Notes: generated by a model not told the origin, from the sequence alone. 64,000 nt of DNA from Lachnospiraceae bacterium UBA4364 (GCA_002393955.1 DGSK01000062.1:63694-127693), one strand, 5' to 3'. Numbered from the stretch's first letter, positions 50,466 to 60,390 are shown. Numbers and translations are program-made.

Positions 50466-52046
50466 ATGGTAGAATGGAAAAACCTTGACACTCTTGAATC
50501 GTTTCAGGAGTTAGGAAAGAAGGAAAAAGTAGTTTTAAAGGATGTAATGAGCGGTGACAGCGGATCTGACCGTGTGAAGAAATACACAATGCCCATGGCA
50601 GCAGGTCTTAACTATAACTATGCTGCAAAAGCTGTAAATGACGATATAATCGATGGACTTGCAAAGCTTGCCGAGGAAGCACAGCTTGCAGAAAAGTTCG
50701 AGGCTCTCTACAACGGTGAAGTGATCAACACCGGTGAGAAGAGACTTGTACTCCATCAGCTTACCCGTTCACAGCTAGGCAATGATGTGGTAAAGGACGG
50801 CGTAAACAAGAGAGAGTTTTATGTAGCACAGCAGAAGAAGATAGCTGACTTTGCTAATGATGTACATGCAGGCAAGATCGTAAACGGTGCCGGTGAGAAA
50901 TTCACAACTGTTGTTCAGATCGGTATCGGCGGTTCAGACCTTGGTCCCCGTGCAATCTACATTGCACTTGAGAACTGGGCAAGACAGACCGGCAATTTCA
51001 ATATGGAAGCAAAGTTCATTAGCAATGTCGATCCTGATGATGCTGCAGGCGTTCTTCAGGGAATAGATGTTGCTCATTCACTTTTTGTACTTGTATCAAA
51101 GTCCGGTACCACACTTGAGACACTTACAAACGAGTCTTTTGTAAAGGATGCCCTTAAGAAGGCAGGTCTTGATGCTTCCAAGCATATGGTAGCAGTTACC
51201 AGTGAGACTTCACCTCTTGCAGGAAACAGCGATTATCTGCAGGCGTTCTTCATGGATGATTTCATCGGCGGAAGATTTTCTTCTACCTCTGCAGTAGGCG
51301 GTGCAGTGCTTTCACTTGCATTCACACCTGAGGTGTTTGCAAGCTTCTTAAACGGTGCTGCTGAGGAAGACAAGCTCGCAACCAACAAGAATGTAAGAGA
51401 AAATCCTGCAATGCTTGATGCACTTATCGGAGTATATGAGAGGAATGTGCTCGGTTTCCCTTCAACAGCTCTTCTTCCTTATTCACAGGCACTCAGCCGT
51501 TTCCCCGCTCATCTTCAGCAGGCAGACATGGAGTCCAACGGTAAGAGCGTTAACCGTTTCGGTGAGTTTGTAAATTATCCTACAGGTCCCGTACTTTTCG
51601 GTGAGCCGGGGACAAACGGACAGCATTCATTCTATCAGCTGCTTCACCAGGGAACAGATATCATCCCTCTGCAGTTCATCGGTTTCAAGGACAGCCAGCT
51701 TGGGGTTGATGTAGATATACAGGGCAGCACCAGCCAGAAGAAGCTCTGCGCAAATGTGGTTGCTCAGATAATCGCTTTCGCATGCGGCAAGGATGATGAG
51801 AACAACAACAAGAAGTTTGCAGGAAACCGTCCTTCCAGCATTATTATAGGCAAGCAGCTTACACCGGAGTCAATGGGCGCACTGCTTTCACACTTTGAGA
51901 ACAAGATCATGTTCCAGGGCTTCCTCTGGAATGTAAACAGCTTCGATCAGGAAGGTGTTCAGCTTGGTAAAGTGCTTGCAAAGAAAGTACTTGCTCATGA
52001 GACAGATGGAGCTCTTAAGGAGTTCAGTGATCTGTTTGAAATCTGA
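50466..52046 (+). CDS. pgi: Glucose-6-phosphate isomerase
   Basis: A 526-residue enzyme interconverting glucose-6-phosphate and fructose-6-phosphate. SIS-domain landmarks: QIGIGGSDLGPRA, LVSKSGTTLETLTNES, GGRFSSTSAVGG, the catalytic Glu/His in FGEPGTNGQHSFYQLLHQG and the Lys near the end in FDQEGVQLGKVLAKK. ATG 50466 has GGGAGGATAAG; the frame extends upstream to 50412 but without a ribosome binding site. Highly biased codon use suggests strong expression. It links glycogen-derived hexose phosphate to glycolysis. Confidence 0.97.
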   Translation: MVEWKNLDTLESFQELGKKEKVVLKDVMSGDSGSDRVKKYTMPMAAGLNYNYAAKAVNDDIIDGLAKLAEEAQLAEKFEALYNGEVINTGEKRLVLHQLTRSQLGNDVVKDGVNKREFYVAQQKKIADFANDVHAGKIVNGAGEKFTTVVQIGIGGSDLGPRAIYIALENWARQTGNFNMEAKFISNVDPDDAAGVLQGIDVAHSLFVLVSKSGTTLETLTNESFVKDALKKAGLDASKHMVAVTSETSPLAGNSDYLQAFFMDDFIGGRFSSTSAVGGAVLSLAFTPEVFASFLNGAAEEDKLATNKNVRENPAMLDALIGVYERNVLGFPSTALLPYSQALSRFPAHLQQADMESNGKSVNRFGEFVNYPTGPVLFGEPGTNGQHSFYQLLHQGTDIIPLQFIGFKDSQLGVDVDIQGSTSQKKLCANVVAQIIAFACGKDDENNNKKFAGNRPSSIIIGKQLTPESMGALLSHFENKIMFQGFLWNVNSFDQEGVQLGKVLAKKVLAHETDGALKEFSDLFEI

Positions 52047-52121
52047 CAGATATAAATGAGATTTTATAATTAACCGGAAGAACTTACGTGTTCTGAAAAG
52101 TTAATGCCATGAGACATGATT

Positions 52122-52155
52122 ACAGCCATCGGATTTTACATCCGGTGGCTGTTTT
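52122..52155 (+). terminator. Terminator of pgi
   Basis: ACAGCCATCGGAT (52122-52134) pairs with ATCCGGTGGCTGT, followed by TTTT. Confidence 0.88.
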
Positions 52156-52242
52156 ACTTGTATGTTTTTTAATATTCCGTTATGAGGGGATGCCGTATAT
52201 AATTATGTTGACAGTCAAACATCTGATACAGGGGAGTTCTTT

Positions 52243-52491
52243 ATGGATGAAATCAAGCTTGATATCACCGGCATGGTGGAAACAGACGGTAAAAAGGTTT
52301 CACATGTAAGGTTTTCACGGGGAGAGGACTATGCTGAAGGTTATATCCCTGACTGTAAATTTACAAAGGTTAAAGGTTTTACGGATGAAGAGACAGCCCG
52401 GCTTGCGGATTATCTGAGGGAAAATCTGCCGGATCTTAAGAAAAGGGCAGCGGCTATCAATCCGCTTAATGCACTTTGGGGGAAGAAGTAA
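52243..52491 (+). CDS. Small conserved-looking hypothetical protein
   Basis: An 82-residue protein: LDITGMVETDGKKVSHVRFSRGEDYAEGYIPDCKF then a helical end (DEETARLADYLRENLPDLKKRAAAINPL). Ribosome binding site AGGGGAG. Its TAA abuts the ATG of the patatin gene, so both are translated from one message. No known motif. Confidence 0.75.
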   Translation: MDEIKLDITGMVETDGKKVSHVRFSRGEDYAEGYIPDCKFTKVKGFTDEETARLADYLRENLPDLKKRAAAINPLNALWGKK

Positions 52492-53289
52492 ATGTCATTA
52501 GGAATTGTCTTCAGCGGCGGCGGAACCTGTGGTGTCTATCAGCTGGGGTTTTGGAAAGCTTTGAGGGAATACGGTATCGACAAAAAGGTAACGGCAGTGA
52601 GCGGTTCGTCTGTCGGTACTCTCAATGCGCTTTTGTATGCTAACGGTGATCTGGAGCTGGCACTTGATATTTGGACAAATCTTAAAACTGCCGATCTTTT
52701 CCGGGTGCGTGACGGTATGACGGGTATGGGCGTCTTTTCTCAGGAAGGTTATGGTGCGTTTATCGACCGATTGGAATATAACTGGGAAAATACAAGAAAA
52801 GGTATTCCCATATATGCCTGCGTATCATCATTGGGCAAAAAAGGTGAGACATTGGATAACGTAGATATGATAAAGCGTCTGGGCGGGAAGCCGGAGTATA
52901 TTCTTTTAAATAGAAGAAAATACAAGTCTATGAAAAGGGTTGCCCTTGCGTCTACCGCCATTCCTTATGTTTATCCCCGCAGGCTTGTGGGCAGTGAAAT
53001 CTGCATAGACGGTGATTTCTCCGACAAAACACCATATAAACCTCTTATAGAGCGGGGCTGTGATAAAGTAATCGTACTGCACCTGAATACCGTCGAAGAA
53101 TCATCACACCGCCAGGCTGAGTATGACGGGGATACCATCCCGGAAAGCGATGCCGGACTGTATCATTTGTATCCCAAAGAAACCCTCGGATTTATTATGG
53201 CTGTGTCGGACGATATCATAAATGACCGCCTAAAACGCGGCTACGAAGAGGGGCAGGAGTTTCTGGAAAAATATCATTCCTTGCTATGA
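52492..53289 (+). CDS. Patatin-like phospholipase
   Basis: A 265-residue protein of the patatin/RssA group. The oxyanion motif is SGGGTCGVYQLG (about 8-19), the nucleophile Ser40 sits in GSSVG, and the dyad Asp173 in CIDGDFSDKTP. These enzymes hydrolyse acyl esters of membrane lipids. No signal peptide, so it acts from the cytoplasm. It follows the small protein gene without spacing. The 3' end overlaps a convergent ribbon-helix-helix gene. Confidence 0.88.
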   Translation: MSLGIVFSGGGTCGVYQLGFWKALREYGIDKKVTAVSGSSVGTLNALLYANGDLELALDIWTNLKTADLFRVRDGMTGMGVFSQEGYGAFIDRLEYNWENTRKGIPIYACVSSLGKKGETLDNVDMIKRLGGKPEYILLNRRKYKSMKRVALASTAIPYVYPRRLVGSEICIDGDFSDKTPYKPLIERGCDKVIVLHLNTVEESSHRQAEYDGDTIPESDAGLYHLYPKETLGFIMAVSDDIINDRLKRGYEEGQEFLEKYHSLL

Positions 53290-53450
53290 TCCATATCCCT
53301 AAGTGCATATTCGCACGCCTGGATAACAAAACTGGAAAAAGAGACATTTTTACCCTGAATAGCCTCTTCTATTCTCTCTATCAATGGTGAAGGAAATCGG
53401 ATAGTTTTGTTTTCTGTTTCCTTTTTGTCCTGTCTTAACTTAAATCCCAA
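53274..53450 (-). CDS. Ribbon-helix-helix protein
   Basis: A 58-residue protein, TTG start at 53450 with AAGGAGGAG upstream. The core NKTIRFPSPLIERIEEAIQG then SFSSFVIQACEYALRDM is the Arc/CopG-type fold of YlcI/YnfO-like proteins. An in-frame upstream ATG (53522) would add 24 residues without a ribosome binding site. No toxin gene is adjacent, so it may be an orphan antitoxin or a simple regulator. Confidence 0.7.
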   Translation of the reverse strand: MGFKLRQDKKETENKTIRFPSPLIERIEEAIQGKNVSFSSFVIQACEYALRDMDHSKE

Positions 53451-53596
53451 TGATAATCTCCTCCTTGATTCCTTTGTAATAATATTGCAAAAAATGCGTA
53501 TTGTAAGCATTGCAAAAAGCAAGACATAATGTATAACTAGAGCGCTTTTTCGGTGGTAAAATTAAAAGTAAGAAGAAAAAATCTGGAGGGTTGAAA

Positions 53597-54085
53597 ATGG
53601 AGAAAAGAATCGCAGCAGTTATGATATTTGCATTTCTGCTAATTGGATGTGCCGGAAATACATCCGGAAACTCTGACTTAAATGTGGGAAATGAGTCTGT
53701 TACCAGTGAGGTTGATGAACAGACAGAAGAGGCTACTGTTACGCCTACAGCAACATCTACGCCAACAACTACTCCGACTTCAGAACCTACAACAACAGCT
53801 ACCCCCACACCGGAACCTACAGCAACACCTGAACCGACAGCTACACCCACGCCGGAACCTACAGCAACACCTGTACCAACTGCAACGCCTACACCAACTG
53901 TTGAAAGTGCTCCTGTTGCTGAAACAGCTACTTTTGTATTAAACACAAACACAATGAAAGCGCACAAACCGAGCTGTAGTTCAGTAAGCACTATAAAACC
54001 TGAAAACAGATGGGACTATACAGGAACAGCATCAGATGTAATTTCTATGGGGTATGATGCATGCAAAAAATGTCACCCGTTCTAA
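53597..54085 (+). CDS. Lipoprotein with Thr/Pro linker and Cys-rich C-terminal module
   Basis: A 162-residue lipoprotein: MEKRIAAVMIFAFLLIGC places the lipidated Cys at 18. Residues about 45-108 are a Thr/Pro/Glu repeat linker (PTATP, PEPTATP units). The last 50 residues, FVLNTNTMKAHKPSCSSV...YDACKKCHPF, form a module with conserved His and three Cys like the zinc-binding Ada-type or nuclease-associated domain. The same module ends the next protein. GGAGGG at 53583-53588 sets the start. Its end overlaps the next gene by 25 bp. Binding role only; no enzyme domain is present. Confidence 0.8.
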   Translation: MEKRIAAVMIFAFLLIGCAGNTSGNSDLNVGNESVTSEVDEQTEEATVTPTATSTPTTTPTSEPTTTATPTPEPTATPEPTATPTPEPTATPVPTATPTPTVESAPVAETATFVLNTNTMKAHKPSCSSVSTIKPENRWDYTGTASDVISMGYDACKKCHPF

Positions 54086-55131
54086 AAAATCTAGGGATAT
54101 TACTATTGAGTGATATTTCGCTAATAATATGCCTTTTTGTAATAGCTGGATATAATAATCCTATATCCGGTTTCCCTGCTTTAGGGCAAAATGAGTTCTG
54201 TGAGATTGAATCACATGATGTAGAAATATCAGAAAATGATTCGTCATTTTCAGATTTTGATGCTACTGCTGATATTGCAGAAATAGTTGCACCTGATGAT
54301 AGTGCAACAACTACAGTATCATATACAGTCTTTGATTATTCGGTTGTTCCGGAATATTCTGGATTACCTTCTGTTTCTGTTAATTACAATATTCCATATT
54401 TTTCGGATGTTGAGAAAGAAACCTGGATATCAGGAACAGAGGTCTATCCGGCATTAGATTATTTGGGCAGGTGTGAAACTGTTTATGCATGCATAGGTTT
54501 GGAGACAATGCCTGCTGAAGGTGAAAAGCGCGGCGATATAGGAATGATCAAACCATCCGGTTGGCATACTGTAAAATATCCGGGAATAGTTGACGGACTA
54601 TATCTGTATAATCGATGTCATTTGATCGGATGGCAGCTTGGTGGAGAAAATGCAAATGAGTACAATCTGATAACCGGAACCAGATATCTTAATGTAATAG
54701 GTATGCTTCCATATGAAAACCTGGTGGCTGGATATGTGAAAAATAGCGGGAATCATGTAATATACAGAGTAACACCATATTTTGTAGGAGAAGAACTGAT
54801 TGCCAGGGGTGTACTAATGGAAGCTGAATCCGTAGAAGACAATGGATTGTCATTCTGCGTTTGGTGTTACAATGTTCAGCCTGGAATAAGTATTGATTAT
54901 GCTACGGGTGAAAGCTGTGTTGTTGATGATGCTGTTACGGAAGCACCTAATGTATATGGTAATGAAAATACTGTTGATCTAATCCTTAACAAAAATACTA
55001 AGAAAGCACATTTACCTACCTGTTCATCTGTAGGTGAAATGAAGGCTAAGAATAAGGCTGAGTTTCATGGAACAATAGAAGAAGTTATTGAAATGGGTTA
55101 TAGTGCATGTGGGAGATGCCATCCATTCTAA
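54061..55131 (+). CDS. Secreted DNA/RNA non-specific endonuclease
   Basis: A 356-residue protein with an N-terminal membrane/signal segment (about 8-30, LGILLLSDISLIICLFVIAGY). The nuclease domain (about 100-275) is of the streptodornase/EndA-type beta-beta-alpha metal class: YNRCHLIGWQLGG with catalytic His187, then NEYNLITGTRYLN with the metal-binding Asn. The usual DRGH is here NRCH. The last 50 residues (LILNKNTKKAHLPTCSSV...YSACGRCHPF) repeat the module ending the upstream lipoprotein. It probably degrades extracellular nucleic acid, for nutrition or against neutrophil-type traps; that is inference. The start overlaps the upstream gene; ATG 54070 is an alternative. Confidence 0.85.
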   Translation: MQKMSPVLKNLGILLLSDISLIICLFVIAGYNNPISGFPALGQNEFCEIESHDVEISENDSSFSDFDATADIAEIVAPDDSATTTVSYTVFDYSVVPEYSGLPSVSVNYNIPYFSDVEKETWISGTEVYPALDYLGRCETVYACIGLETMPAEGEKRGDIGMIKPSGWHTVKYPGIVDGLYLYNRCHLIGWQLGGENANEYNLITGTRYLNVIGMLPYENLVAGYVKNSGNHVIYRVTPYFVGEELIARGVLMEAESVEDNGLSFCVWCYNVQPGISIDYATGESCVVDDAVTEAPNVYGNENTVDLILNKNTKKAHLPTCSSVGEMKAKNKAEFHGTIEEVIEMGYSACGRCHPF

Positions 55132-55407
55132 TTGTTAATTTGTTTTTTCTTAGTTGTTTGAACAATTCATATTATGCTAAATATGAAACTATACATTACT
55201 TTGGGGCTATTTTAGAAGGATAATCCATTCTTGATAAAACTCTTCAATAGTGTTACACTCTCAGTGAAAGCATAGCAATTCACTTTCAGTTATTTCTAAT
55301 AATTCTAAAATATCTGAATCTCATATGCTTTAATTCTCATTATTTTTTATATTGTAGCAGGGGATTCAAGTTTATGTGAGTCTTCTGCCGAAAGAAAGGA
55401 GACTTAT
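55132..55407 (+). other. Intergenic stretch, no gene
   Basis: AT-rich. A small AGTGAA/TTCACT hairpin lies near 55263-55284. AAAGGAG before 55408 serves the next gene. Nothing else recognised. Confidence 0.4.
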
Positions 55408-56355
55408 ATGGCTGAGAAGGATATATTGGAGAAGTCATTGTGTTCGTACAATGATGTGTTCTCGGATATCGTGAACAATTTGCTGTTTAGCGGGGAGGAA
55501 CGGATAAAACCGACGCAATTGGAAAATGCTGTAGTACACAGCAACTATCAGGGTGAAAAAGGTTTTAGGGAACTGGAACGGGATATTGCAAAGCAGTGGA
55601 TGGATAATGATGTAAGGATTTCTCTTATTGGTTTGGAAAATCAGTCTATTCCGGAAGATGACATGCCTATACGTATTATTGGTTATGACGGAGTATCCTA
55701 TAGGGATCAGATTCGCTATGAGACTGATAAAAACGGACATAGAAAAAAAGTTATTAATAAGTGTCCGGTGGTTACACTTGTGTTATACTTTGGATATGAA
55801 AAACATTGGGACAAAGCCACGACACTACATGAGTCATTGGGTGATAAACTGTTATTGGAACTTAAGCCCTATGTTTCAGATTACCATATAAATGTGTTTG
55901 AAATTGCTTGGCTTACGGATGAGCAGGTAAAAGGCTTTAAAAGTGACTTTAAATTTGTGGCCGATTACTTTGTGCAGATGCGAAGAACAGGGAATTATAT
56001 AGGTTCGAAAGATCGGATAGAACATGTCAGAGAAGTACTACAATTAATGAAGTCACTGACTGGCGACAACAGATTTATAACTAATATTGAGCGCATGAGT
56101 ATAAATGAAGAAGGAGGTAGCAATAGTATGGAAAAATGTCTTGATTATATTGAAAATCGCGGTGCAGAGCGGAAAATAATTGATTTGATTTGCAAAAAAC
56201 TTCGTCGCGGTGAGGACGTGGAGCAGATTGCGTATGAGGTTGAAGAAGACATAGTACGGGTACAGATGATTTGTAATATAGCGGACAAATATGCACCTGA
56301 TTATGATGTGAAGAAAATAGTTGAAGAAGTTATGAAAACAACTATGTCAGTATAA
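55408..56355 (+). CDS. PD-(D/E)XK nuclease, Rpn/putative transposase family
   Basis: A 315-residue protein of the same broad family as 28734-29597 but only distantly similar. SYNDVFSDIVNNLLF opens the family fold. The core is DNDVRISLIGLENQSIPEDDMP (about 71-92), giving Asp ... Glu-x-Gln, and PVVTLVLYFGYEKHWD is the next conserved strand. The C-terminal 60 residues, ENRGAERKIIDLICKKLRRGEDVEQIA, resemble the helical tail common in such proteins. Strong ribosome binding site AAAGGAG. Single gene, no terminal repeats found. Confidence 0.85.
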   Translation: MAEKDILEKSLCSYNDVFSDIVNNLLFSGEERIKPTQLENAVVHSNYQGEKGFRELERDIAKQWMDNDVRISLIGLENQSIPEDDMPIRIIGYDGVSYRDQIRYETDKNGHRKKVINKCPVVTLVLYFGYEKHWDKATTLHESLGDKLLLELKPYVSDYHINVFEIAWLTDEQVKGFKSDFKFVADYFVQMRRTGNYIGSKDRIEHVREVLQLMKSLTGDNRFITNIERMSINEEGGSNSMEKCLDYIENRGAERKIIDLICKKLRRGEDVEQIAYEVEEDIVRVQMICNIADKYAPDYDVKKIVEEVMKTTMSV

Positions 56356-56451
56356 TTACAGCGTATTCTGTAAATTTGACCACCCTACGCAAAATAGAGT
56401 AAAATATAAGTTGTGCCGGCAACGGCTTAAGAGACAGTGCGAGGTGGTTTC

Positions 56452-57405
56452 GTGAAGATTGTGATACTTGAAAGAAACAGCGTGGGACCGGATGTTTCGG
56501 TGGATGCGATAAACGAATTCGGTGAGGTAACAGCGTATACGGATACTACGGCGGAAACGGTGGCAGAGCGCATTACGGATGCGGATATAGTGATAGCCAA
56601 CAAGATGCCGCTTAATGAGTCTACTCTATCCGGTGCAGATAATGTAAAACTTATCTGTGAATTTGCCACAGGATACGACAATATAGATATCGAGTACTGC
56701 AGAAAGCGCGGCATTGCCGTTTGCAATGTCAGCGGATATTCGACGGAGGCGGTGGTTCAGCATACATTCGCATTGTTTTTTTATCTTTCGGAGAATCTTC
56801 CATATTATGATGAATATGTAAAAAGCGGTGCATATGCGGCGCAGCCTATGTTTACACATTATGACAGGCATTTTACGGAGCTGTCCGGTAAGACCTGGGG
56901 TATTGCCGGTATGGGAAGTATCGGCTCACGGGTAGCGGAGGTGGCTTCTGCATTCGGCGCCCATGTCATTCATTATTCAACCTCAGGTTCAAAGAGTGAT
57001 AAGTACGAACAGGTAAGCTTTGATGAGCTGCTTTCTCGTTCGGACGTGATATCGCTCCATTGTCCCTTAAATGATAAAACAAAATATCTGATAAATTCCG
57101 ATGCGCTGAACAAGATGAAGAAAACGGCCATCATTATAAATGTAGCCAGGGGTAAGGTGGTAAATAATGCTGACCTGGCGGAGGCACTTAAAAATGGCAC
57201 CATAGCGGCAGCAGGACTGGATGTTATAGAGCAGGAGCCTATCGCAAAAGATAATCCTTTGATGGAGATACAGGATTCAAGCCGTCTGTTAATTACTCCG
57301 CATATGGCCTGGGCGAGCACGGAAGCCCGTAACAGATGTGTGAGTGAATGTGCCGGAAATATACGGAGCTACATAAAGGGTGAGTCCAGGAACCGGATAG
57401 TATAG
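56452..57405 (+). CDS. D-2-hydroxyacid dehydrogenase
   Basis: A 317-residue NAD-dependent enzyme. The Rossmann motif is GIAGMGSIGSRVAEVASAFGAHV (about 145-167); catalytic residues are in INVARGKVV (Arg), DVIEQEP (Glu) and TPHMAWAS (His). It reduces a 2-keto acid such as hydroxypyruvate or glyoxylate to the D-hydroxy acid; the exact substrate is unclear. GTG at 56452 with GAGGTGG upstream is preferred over the in-frame GTG at 56437. Confidence 0.9.
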   Translation: MKIVILERNSVGPDVSVDAINEFGEVTAYTDTTAETVAERITDADIVIANKMPLNESTLSGADNVKLICEFATGYDNIDIEYCRKRGIAVCNVSGYSTEAVVQHTFALFFYLSENLPYYDEYVKSGAYAAQPMFTHYDRHFTELSGKTWGIAGMGSIGSRVAEVASAFGAHVIHYSTSGSKSDKYEQVSFDELLSRSDVISLHCPLNDKTKYLINSDALNKMKKTAIIINVARGKVVNNADLAEALKNGTIAAAGLDVIEQEPIAKDNPLMEIQDSSRLLITPHMAWASTEARNRCVSECAGNIRSYIKGESRNRIV

Positions 57406-57466
57406 ACTGATTTACTCCTGTTTATGAAAAGCGGTCCGGAGTGAAAGCCGGACTGGTTCAGGTGAC

Positions 57467-59068
57467 GTGTGTACTGTAATGAGTAACGGAATAGTAAGCT
57501 CTGAAAAAAAAGAAATAACAGGTAAGCGTTTTGACAAACGACGCGCCAAGTATCTTGGGATCGTTCGTTCAGTTTCGGTTCTGGCGGTCCTTTTTCTTCA
57601 GGTGTTTTTTATAGCGGCGCTGACATACTGGCTGAGGAAAGATGCCCTCAAGATTTATTTTGTTGTTGAAATACTGTCGGTAATAGTTGCCTTCGCACTG
57701 GTAAACCATGATGCGTATAACAGGATATTCTGGATAGTTATCCTGCTGGTGCTTCCGGGATTTGGGTTTATACTATATTTTTTCTGGGGGAGTGCCAGAA
57801 AAGATTTTCTGGTAAATTCAAGGCTCAGGGAGCGTGAAAGGGAAGCGCATGCCAGACTTCCAAAGAACAGATGGCAGCTTGAAGAGCTGGCCCAGGTGCA
57901 TCCGAATAAGATACAGATAGCAAGGTATATAGCAGGCGATGGTTTCCCCGTATACCAGAATACGAAGCAGAAATACTATCCTATCGGTACGTGCAAGCTG
58001 AAGGATGATTTCATAAATGACCTTAAGCGGGCAGAGCACAGCATCTTTATGGAATTCTTTATCGTCTATGACGGTGAATGGTGGCGGGAAGTCGAAGCGG
58101 TACTGATAGAAAGAGCCCGTGCCGGTGTTGACGTTCGTATAATGGTTGATGATTTCGGCAGCATCTTTATGGATACCATAGGCATGCGGAAGAACCTCCG
58201 GGCTGAGGGTGTGAAGTTTGAATCCTTCAAGCCTATACATAAGCGAATTTCTTCCATTAATTTTAATTACCGCAATCACCAGAAGATTATGGTGGTGGAC
58301 GGCACTATAGGATATACCGGTGGATGCAATCTTGCCGATGAGTATGTGAATCTGATCCGGCGCTTTGGCGGATCTGAGTGGAAGGACAGTATGATCCGGC
58401 TGGAGGGTGAGGCTGTCTGGTCCCTTACAAATATTTTCCTTATGATGTGGGAAGACTGTTCCCGGACTATAGAGCTGCATCCGGAAAATTTTAAGCCCAG
58501 ATGGGAAGTATATGATGAAGGCTTTGTGCAGCCCTTCTCGGGAGGTCCGCATAAAGCACCTTACAATACGGTAGAAGGTGCTTACCTCAGGATGATCTCG
58601 AAAGCAAGGGATTATGTGTATATCACAACTCCTTACCTTGTGCTGGACAGCCGGATGACAGATTATCTCATAGATGCTGCCAAGAGCGGAGTGGACGTGC
58701 GCATCATTACACCGCATATATATGACAAATGGTACGTGTATATGGTCACTGTATCTAATTACGGAAAGCTCCTGCAGAACGGGGTGCGGATATATGAATA
58801 CCAGCCGGGCTTCATACATGAGAAAGATATAGTTGCGGATGATGAGTGTGCCATATGCGGGACAATAAATATGGATTTCAGAAGCATGCATACCCATCAT
58901 GAAAATGGCGTGTTCCTGTCAAGGTCAGATGTGGTGGAGGAGATAAAGGACAATATACAGGCATCTTTTGAAAAGAGTAAGGAAATAGATTATCTTACAT
59001 GGAAACATCGTCCGTTCTTACAGAAAGTATTGCAGGAGCTGTTTAAGATAACCAGCCCGCTTTTGTGA
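57467..59068 (+). CDS. cls: Cardiolipin synthase (phospholipase D type)
   Basis: A 533-residue protein (529 if ATG 57479 is used; neither start has an ideal ribosome binding site). A basic N-terminus is followed by membrane helices at about 28-52, 57-76 and 87-107. Two PLD active sites are seen: NHQKIMVVDG and, near the end, IHEKDIVADD. It condenses two phosphatidylglycerols to cardiolipin at the inner membrane. Length and layout match Firmicute Cls. Confidence 0.92.
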   Translation: MCTVMSNGIVSSEKKEITGKRFDKRRAKYLGIVRSVSVLAVLFLQVFFIAALTYWLRKDALKIYFVVEILSVIVAFALVNHDAYNRIFWIVILLVLPGFGFILYFFWGSARKDFLVNSRLREREREAHARLPKNRWQLEELAQVHPNKIQIARYIAGDGFPVYQNTKQKYYPIGTCKLKDDFINDLKRAEHSIFMEFFIVYDGEWWREVEAVLIERARAGVDVRIMVDDFGSIFMDTIGMRKNLRAEGVKFESFKPIHKRISSINFNYRNHQKIMVVDGTIGYTGGCNLADEYVNLIRRFGGSEWKDSMIRLEGEAVWSLTNIFLMMWEDCSRTIELHPENFKPRWEVYDEGFVQPFSGGPHKAPYNTVEGAYLRMISKARDYVYITTPYLVLDSRMTDYLIDAAKSGVDVRIITPHIYDKWYVYMVTVSNYGKLLQNGVRIYEYQPGFIHEKDIVADDECAICGTINMDFRSMHTHHENGVFLSRSDVVEEIKDNIQASFEKSKEIDYLTWKHRPFLQKVLQELFKITSPLL

Positions 59069-59181
59069 ATTTTACATCCTGCAAAGATGCATATGGATTT
59101 TGTAAAGAAATATGCTGCCTGCAGCGGATAAAACGAAAAGAGTTTGGATGTTTGATGTGATAATGAACAAGGAGAGAGACT

Positions 59182-60375
59182 ATGATATCGGAAAAATATA
59201 AAAAAATGTGCAGCACACCGTCAGTAATACGTGAGCTTTCGGTATATGCAACCGAGCGCGGCAAAGAAATAGGCTATGAAAATGTCTTTGACTACAGCCT
59301 GGGAAACCCATCTGTACCGGTGCCTGATGAATTCAATAAAGCCATACGTGAGCTGACTGAGGAACTTACTTCTTCACAGCTTCACGGGTATAGTCCAAAC
59401 CCCGGAAATCCGGAAGTGCGGTCAATAGTGGCGGCTTCTCTGAAGGATCGTTTCGGACTGCCCTATGAGCAGAAGCATATATTCATGACATCTGCTGCAG
59501 CGTCGGCTATAGCACATGCTGTAAGATGTGTGACGGAACCCGGTGATGAAGTTATCACATTTGCCCCCTTCTTTCCTGAGTACAGACCTTATATAGAACA
59601 GACAGGTGCAGTGCTCAAAGTAGTGCCTGCAGATACTTCGTCATTTCAGATAAACTTTGATGAATTTGAAAAGCTCATGAATAGGAATGTTCAGGCGGTG
59701 CTCATAAACACTCCGAACAATCCTTCGGGAATTGTTTACTCATCGGATACACTTAAGAAGCTGGCACGTATACTGGAAGATAAGCAGAAAGCATACGGAC
59801 ATGAGATATTCATCATTTCGGATGAGCCCTACAGGGAGATAGTATTTGACGGCGTGGATGCACCTTACGTGTCCGGGTTTTACGATAATACTCTTTCCTG
59901 TTACAGCTACTCCAAGTCCCTTTCCATCCCGGGAGAGCGAATAGGATATGTGGCTGTAAATCCTGCGGCAAAGGATGCTGATATGATAGTGTCGATGTGT
60001 GTACAGATATCAAGAGGAATCGGTCACAACTGTCCCTCTTCCATAATACAGATGGCAGCGGCAAGATGTGTATCAATGACCAGCGACCTTTCTGTATATG
60101 AGAAAAATATGAATCTGATATATAATAAGCTGGTTGAGCTTGGCTTTGAAGTAGTTAAGCCCGGTGGAACATTTTATATTTTTCCCAAAGCTATGGAAGA
60201 GGATGCAAAGGTATTCTGCGAAAAAGCAAAGAACTATGACCTGATCCTTGTGCCCGGAGATACTTTTGGTGCCCCGGGGTACTTCAGGATGGCGTATTGC
60301 ATAGATACTGAAAAGGTCGAGCGTTCACTGCCTGCGCTGGAGAGATTTGTAAAAAACGAGTATGGGGCAAAATAA
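59182..60375 (+). CDS. Class I/II pyridoxal-phosphate aminotransferase
   Basis: A 397-residue fold-type I enzyme. YSLGNPSVPVP and LHGYSPNPGNPEVR are at the start; NTPNNPSG (about 174-181), SDEPYREIVF and the PLP-binding Lys in SYSKSLSIPGERIGY (about 239-253) are intact. The ERIGY end is typical of the aspartate-aminotransferase-like subgroup Ib. The amino acid handled cannot be told. Ribosome binding site AAGGAGAG. It precedes uppP by 15 bp, likely the same message. Confidence 0.9.
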   Translation: MISEKYKKMCSTPSVIRELSVYATERGKEIGYENVFDYSLGNPSVPVPDEFNKAIRELTEELTSSQLHGYSPNPGNPEVRSIVAASLKDRFGLPYEQKHIFMTSAAASAIAHAVRCVTEPGDEVITFAPFFPEYRPYIEQTGAVLKVVPADTSSFQINFDEFEKLMNRNVQAVLINTPNNPSGIVYSSDTLKKLARILEDKQKAYGHEIFIISDEPYREIVFDGVDAPYVSGFYDNTLSCYSYSKSLSIPGERIGYVAVNPAAKDADMIVSMCVQISRGIGHNCPSSIIQMAAARCVSMTSDLSVYEKNMNLIYNKLVELGFEVVKPGGTFYIFPKAMEEDAKVFCEKAKNYDLILVPGDTFGAPGYFRMAYCIDTEKVERSLPALERFVKNEYGAK

Positions 60376-60390
60376 TAAGGAAGTTAAATA

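Noticed and set aside
57818..58900. Long open frame antisense to the cardiolipin synthase (360 codons)
   Set aside because: A shadow of the codon pattern of the real gene; no start signal and no known motif.
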